Of a stretch of 8,260 bases of DNA, positions 5,309-8,260 are shown in pieces. The stretch spans positions 1 to 8,260 of the forward strand of contig CBIFWW010000143.1 of assembly GCA_966186435.1 (NCBI GenBank). Direction: 5' to 3'. The translations under genes and the position numbers were made by a program. The notes below the pieces were generated by a model, which was not told the DNA's origin, made no database searches, and worked only from the letters and a program-made list of their open reading frames with translations. Every line of letters starts with the position of its first letter. The first letter of the stretch is position 1. The DNA is from CBIFWW01 sp966186435 (GTDB lineage: Bacteria > Pseudomonadota > Gammaproteobacteria > Enterobacterales > Enterobacteriaceae).

Positions 5309-7102
5309 ATGCTCAAACGCCTGTTCTTCCCCCTTAGCCTGGTCAACCAACTGGTGCTGATTTTGCTGCTGCTGGCGGCATTAGGCTCAGCGGGTCTGGC
5401 CCTGGCGAGCTGGCTAGGTCAAAGCATCCAGGGCAACGCCCATGCCATCAATACGGCAGGCACCCTGCGGATGCAAAGCTACCGCCTGCTGGCGGCGGTG
5501 CCGTTGCAACCGAAAGATGCCCGATTGTTAAGGGAAATGAATGAAACTGCTTCCAGCGATATTCTGGTGACCGCCGCCCGCCGCGATAACCAGCAAACCC
5601 AGCTGGAGGGGATCCAGGATTACTGGCGTGACGAGCTGGCCCCGGCGTTGCAACAGGCAACGGCTCGGGATCAGGTAGAACAGCGGGTGGATAATTACGT
5701 GCGCCAAATTGATGCACTGGTAACCACCTTTGATCACACCACCGAATTACGTATGCAGCGGGTGATCTGGCTCCAGCAAGCTATGGCGGCGATCACCGCA
5801 CTGCTGCTGGTGTTTACTATTTTCTGGCTGCGCCGCCGCTTATTATCTCCATGGCAGGAATTGCTGGGGCTGGCAAAAGCCATTGGTCAACGGGACTTCA
5901 GCCGCCGGGCCGAGATCCCCGGCCGCAATGAAATGGCGCTGCTGGGGAGCGCCTTTAACAGCATGGCCGGGGAATTGGCCGAGAGCTATGGCATGCTGGA
6001 GCAGCGGGTAGCCGAGAAAACTGCCGGTCTGGCGGTGAAAAACCAAATTGTTAGCTTCCTGTACCAGGCCAATCAGCGCTTCCATTCCGCCGCCCCCCTC
6101 AGCGAGCGTTTTATCCCGGTACTTAATGACCTGCAACGGCTCACCCCGCTGTGCGACGTGGCCTTACGTATTTATGAGCATGAAGACGAAGCCCGTTATG
6201 AAGAGTTCACGCTGCTGCCGGACAGCCAGTGTAATTTAAAGAGTTGTGAAACCTGCGCCCGTCAGTCCCAGGCTGATACCGCCGTTGACCCGCCCCTCAC
6301 CTGGCGGCTAGCGGATCATCATCAGCAGTATGGTTTGCTAATAGCCTGCTTACCGGAGGGCGCCAGGCTTAATGCCGATCACCAACAGTTGATGGATGCC
6401 CTGGCTGAACAATTGACCACCGCCCTGGCCCTCTCGCGCCAGCAGCAGCGCCAGCAACAGCTGGTGGTGCTGGAAGAGCGTAATGCCATCGCCCGGGAAC
6501 TTCATGACTCCATCGCCCAATCCCTCTCCTGCCTGAAAATGCAGGTCAGCTGCCTGCAAATGCAGGGTGAGGCCCTGCCTGCTGATAGCCGCGTTCTGCT
6601 CCAGCAGATGCGTAACGAGTTAAATACCTCCTGGCGGCAGCTCCGGGAACTGCTGACAACCTTCCGGCTACAGCTTACTGAACCAGGATTGCGCCCGGCA
6701 CTGGAAGCCAGCTGCCAGGAGTTCAGTGCCAAAATGGGCATCCCGGTAACCTTAAATTATCAGCTACCCCCGCGGCTGGTGCCTACCCATCAGGCCATTC
6801 ACGCGGTGCAAATTGCCCGTGAGGCGCTGAATAACAGTTTTAAACATGCCCACGCCAGCGAGGCGGGTATCGATGCCCATTTGGCTGGCGATCTAGTGAC
6901 ATTGACCATTTGGGATAACGGCCAGGGTATCCGCGAACCCACCATCCCCGGCAATCACTATGGTCTGGTAATTATGCGCGACCGCGCCCGCAGCCTGCAT
7001 GGCCAATGCCTGGTCGCCTCCCGCCCTGCTGGCGGTACTGAGGTAAGGGTGATGTTTGTCCCCCAGGCCGCCAACCCATTTGTAACTGGAGAAACGCTGT
7101 AA
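5309..7102 (+). CDS. narX: Nitrate/nitrite sensor histidine kinase NarX
   Basis: Inner-membrane sensor kinase that detects periplasmic nitrate (and nitrite less well) and controls NarL phosphorylation. It has 597 residues, against 598 in E. coli. Order of parts: first membrane helix about 12-36; periplasmic domain whose P-box, residues 47-61 (INTAGTLRMQSYRLL), contacts the ligand; second helix about 152-174; HAMP domain about 175-227; helical linker to about 250; central module with Cys308, Cys313 and Cys316; HisKA_3-type dimerisation domain with the phosphorylated His399 in ARELHDSIAQSL; and an HATPase domain with N-box REALNN (504-509), DNGQG (536-540) and GGTE (575-578). His399 has the same number as in E. 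coli. The stop codon overlaps the narL start (TAATG), implying one operon with translational coupling. The paralogue NarQ lacks this linkage to narL. Confidence 0.98.
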   Translation: MLKRLFFPLSLVNQLVLILLLLAALGSAGLALASWLGQSIQGNAHAINTAGTLRMQSYRLLAAVPLQPKDARLLREMNETASSDILVTAARRDNQQTQLEGIQDYWRDELAPALQQATARDQVEQRVDNYVRQIDALVTTFDHTTELRMQRVIWLQQAMAAITALLLVFTIFWLRRRLLSPWQELLGLAKAIGQRDFSRRAEIPGRNEMALLGSAFNSMAGELAESYGMLEQRVAEKTAGLAVKNQIVSFLYQANQRFHSAAPLSERFIPVLNDLQRLTPLCDVALRIYEHEDEARYEEFTLLPDSQCNLKSCETCARQSQADTAVDPPLTWRLADHHQQYGLLIACLPEGARLNADHQQLMDALAEQLTTALALSRQQQRQQQLVVLEERNAIARELHDSIAQSLSCLKMQVSCLQMQGEALPADSRVLLQQMRNELNTSWRQLRELLTTFRLQLTEPGLRPALEASCQEFSAKMGIPVTLNYQLPPRLVPTHQAIHAVQIAREALNNSFKHAHASEAGIDAHLAGDLVTLTIWDNGQGIREPTIPGNHYGLVIMRDRARSLHGQCLVASRPAGGTEVRVMFVPQAANPFVTGETL

Positions 7103-7752
7103 TGAGCCAACAGGAACCCGCCACCATTCTGCTTATCGACGATCATCCAATGATGCGCACCGGCGTTAAACAACTGATCAGCATGGCCCCGGATATCACC
7201 GTGATTGGTGAAGCAGGCAGCGGTGAGCAAGGGGTTGAGATGGCGGAAGCCCTCGATCCAGATCTGATCCTGCTGGATCTGAATATGCCCGGCATGAACG
7301 GCCTCGATACGTTGGATAAGTTACGGGAGAAATCCCTGTCTGGCCGCGTCGTGGTATTCAGTGTTTCTAATCACGAAGAAGACGTGGTCACCGCCCTGAA
7401 ACGCGGGGCTGACGGTTATTTGTTGAAAGACATGGAGCCAGAGGATTTGCTGAAGGCCCTGCAACAGGCCGCAGCCGGTGAAATGGTATTAAGCGAGGCA
7501 CTGACCCCGGTACTGGCGGCCAGCCTGCGGGCCAACCGCGCCAGCAGCGAGCGCGATATTAATATGCTGACCCCACGGGAGCGGGATATTCTGCGGCTGA
7601 TTGCCCAAGGGCTGCCGAACAAAATGATCGCCCGCCGCCTGGACATTACCGAAAGCACCGTCAAAGTCCACGTGAAGCATTTACTGAAAAAGATGAAGCT
7701 CAAATCACGGGTGGAAGCGGCGGTCTGGGTACACCAGGACCGCCTATTTTAA
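7102..7752 (+). CDS. narL: Nitrate/nitrite response regulator NarL
   Basis: Cytoplasmic transcription factor activated by phosphotransfer from NarX or NarQ. It activates narGHJI and narK and represses alternative anaerobic respiratory genes. It has 216 residues, the same as E. coli. The receiver domain (about 5-125) has acidic residues Asp13/Asp14, the phosphorylated Asp59 in LLDLNMPG and Lys109 in YLLKDM. A linker leads to a LuxR/FixJ-type helix-turn-helix domain (about 152-214) that begins LTPRERDIL. Its recognition helix STVKVHVKHLL carries Lys188, Val189 and Lys192, the residues known to contact the TACYYMT heptamer. The start overlaps the narX stop by one base, with GGAGA at 7088-7092 as ribosome binding site. 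The stop codon overlaps the stop of the convergent ychO. A probable terminator lies within its last codons. Confidence 0.98.
   Translation: MSQQEPATILLIDDHPMMRTGVKQLISMAPDITVIGEAGSGEQGVEMAEALDPDLILLDLNMPGMNGLDTLDKLREKSLSGRVVVFSVSNHEEDVVTALKRGADGYLLKDMEPEDLLKALQQAAAGEMVLSEALTPVLAASLRANRASSERDINMLTPRERDILRLIAQGLPNKMIARRLDITESTVKVHVKHLLKKMKLKSRVEAAVWVHQDRLF
7719..7750 (+). terminator. Candidate intrinsic terminator of narXL inside the narL 3' end
   Basis: GGCGGTC (7719-7725) pairs perfectly with GACCGCC (7738-7744). The stem is extended by TGG/CCA across one bulged G and closed by loop GTACA. The T-rich tail TATTTT (7745-7750) follows at once and runs into the stop codon. The structure is built from codons for AAVWVHQDRLF. 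On the minus strand no T tract follows, so it should act only on narXL. Confidence 0.6.
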
Positions 7753-8260
7753 TGGCCTTCCTCAGGCAGTAGCTGATAGCGCGGGTCCGTATCCTGCCAC
7801 TCTTTAAGTGGGGCGACGGACTTGAGGGTAATGGTGTTACTGGTCACCCGCTGCCCTTTATCGTCCTCTACCGTCACCATCAAATGCCAGGCGTTGGTGG
7901 CCCCCGGTGCGTCATCCCAGGCAGGCATGATGATGGTCCAGCCATCGGCACTGCGGGCATTCGCCGGTGGTGTCAGGCTCAGGGCGGTGGTATCCCCTTG
8001 CCAGGTTAACTGGCGTATCCCGTTAGGTGCGCGCACCTGGAGCTTGAGCAGCACGCTTTCGCCGGGGGCAATCTCCCAAGGAGGGGTTGCCAGAAAGGCC
8101 GTTAAATTCCGGCTTTGGCGGAACTCGAGCACCGGCACCGCCGTGCGGGTAACCGGATCGTAGCGGCTGCCGCGTAGCGATCGGGCCGCCGCCACTTCAT
8201 CGGCAGAAAGCTGTTTACTGAGGGGCACCCCAAAACGGTAATTCAGGTTCATCCCCAGAT
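7749..8260 (-). CDS. ychO: YchO-like inverse autotransporter, C-terminal part (5' end beyond window)
   Basis: Last 169 codons of a gene entering from the right edge. The segment LNYRFGVPLSKQL at the N-terminal end of the visible part matches the final strand and exit of the beta-barrel of inverse autotransporters (intimin/invasin family). After a linker containing SLRGSRYDPV and FRQSRNLTAFLATPP comes a segment of about 100 residues rich in beta-strand patterns (SVLLKLQVRAPNGIRQLTW, WHLMVTVEDDKGQRV), best read as one Ig-like domain. The family sits in the outer membrane and can aid adhesion; the role of YchO itself is poorly defined. In E. coli ychO also lies next to narL in convergent orientation, which supports the symbol. 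The methionine at 8252 is internal: the frame continues upstream to the edge. The signal peptide and most of the barrel are not visible. Confidence 0.88.
   Translation of the reverse strand, partial: LGMNLNYRFGVPLSKQLSADEVAAARSLRGSRYDPVTRTAVPVLEFRQSRNLTAFLATPPWEIAPGESVLLKLQVRAPNGIRQLTWQGDTTALSLTPPANARSADGWTIIMPAWDDAPGATNAWHLMVTVEDDKGQRVTSNTITLKSVAPLKEWQDTDPRYQLLPEEGH

Noticed and set aside
7764..7798. Hairpin GGCAG/CTGCC followed by ACTCTTT as a second narL terminator
   Set aside because: The 5-bp stem with a loop of more than 20 bases is weak, and the hairpin at 7719-7750 is far better.
8250..8252. ATG at 8252 as a genuine start giving a 167-residue protein
   Set aside because: The frame remains open upstream to the window edge and the flanking residues belong to the final beta-barrel strand, so it is internal to a larger gene.

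Overview
The window is the nitrate-respiration locus of a gammaproteobacterium in the order Enterobacterales. Gene order and near-identity of the proteins to Escherichia coli NarG, NarK, NarX and NarL (compared from memory) support the order firmly. The G+C-rich third positions and moderate divergence from E. coli would suit Serratia or a related Yersiniaceae genus, but I cannot fix the genus. This is a conserved core region. I see no mobile element, CRISPR array, tRNA, rRNA or phage gene, and no convincing undescribed system.

Layout, left to right: (1) bases 1-3298, minus strand: narG, the catalytic subunit of respiratory nitrate reductase A, lacking only about its last 150 codons, with narHJI presumably beyond the left edge. 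(2) 3299-3614: narG promoter/leader and narK 3' untranslated region, with a perfect FNR box, a NarL 7-2-7 element, an AT-rich IHF-like stretch, a weaker distal NarL region and a GC-rich hairpin after narK. (3) 3615-5003, minus strand: narK, nitrate/nitrite transporter. (4) 5004-5308: divergent narK/narX control region with a perfect FNR box and NarL element for narK and a dense cluster of five NarL heptamers in front of narX. (5) 5309-7752, plus strand: narX (sensor kinase) and narL (response regulator), overlapping by one base at TAATG. (6) 7749-8260, minus strand: 3' end of ychO, an inverse-autotransporter (intimin/invasin-like) gene converging on narL, with the two stop codons overlapping.

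How it works together: NarX senses nitrate/nitrite in the periplasm and phosphorylates NarL. NarL-phosphate acts with the oxygen-responsive regulator FNR to switch on narK (nitrate import, nitrite export) and narGHJI (nitrate reduction at the membrane). The sequence supports this circuit directly: both minus-strand promoters carry perfect TTGAT-N4-ATCAA FNR boxes about 32 bp from a -10 element, and in both the NarL 7-2-7 element is centred exactly 52 bp upstream of the FNR centre. The most interesting details are regulatory: this matched phasing, the heptamer cluster in front of narX, a probable intrinsic terminator buried inside the last codons of narL, and a narK 3' UTR hairpin that could belong to a NarS-type small RNA.
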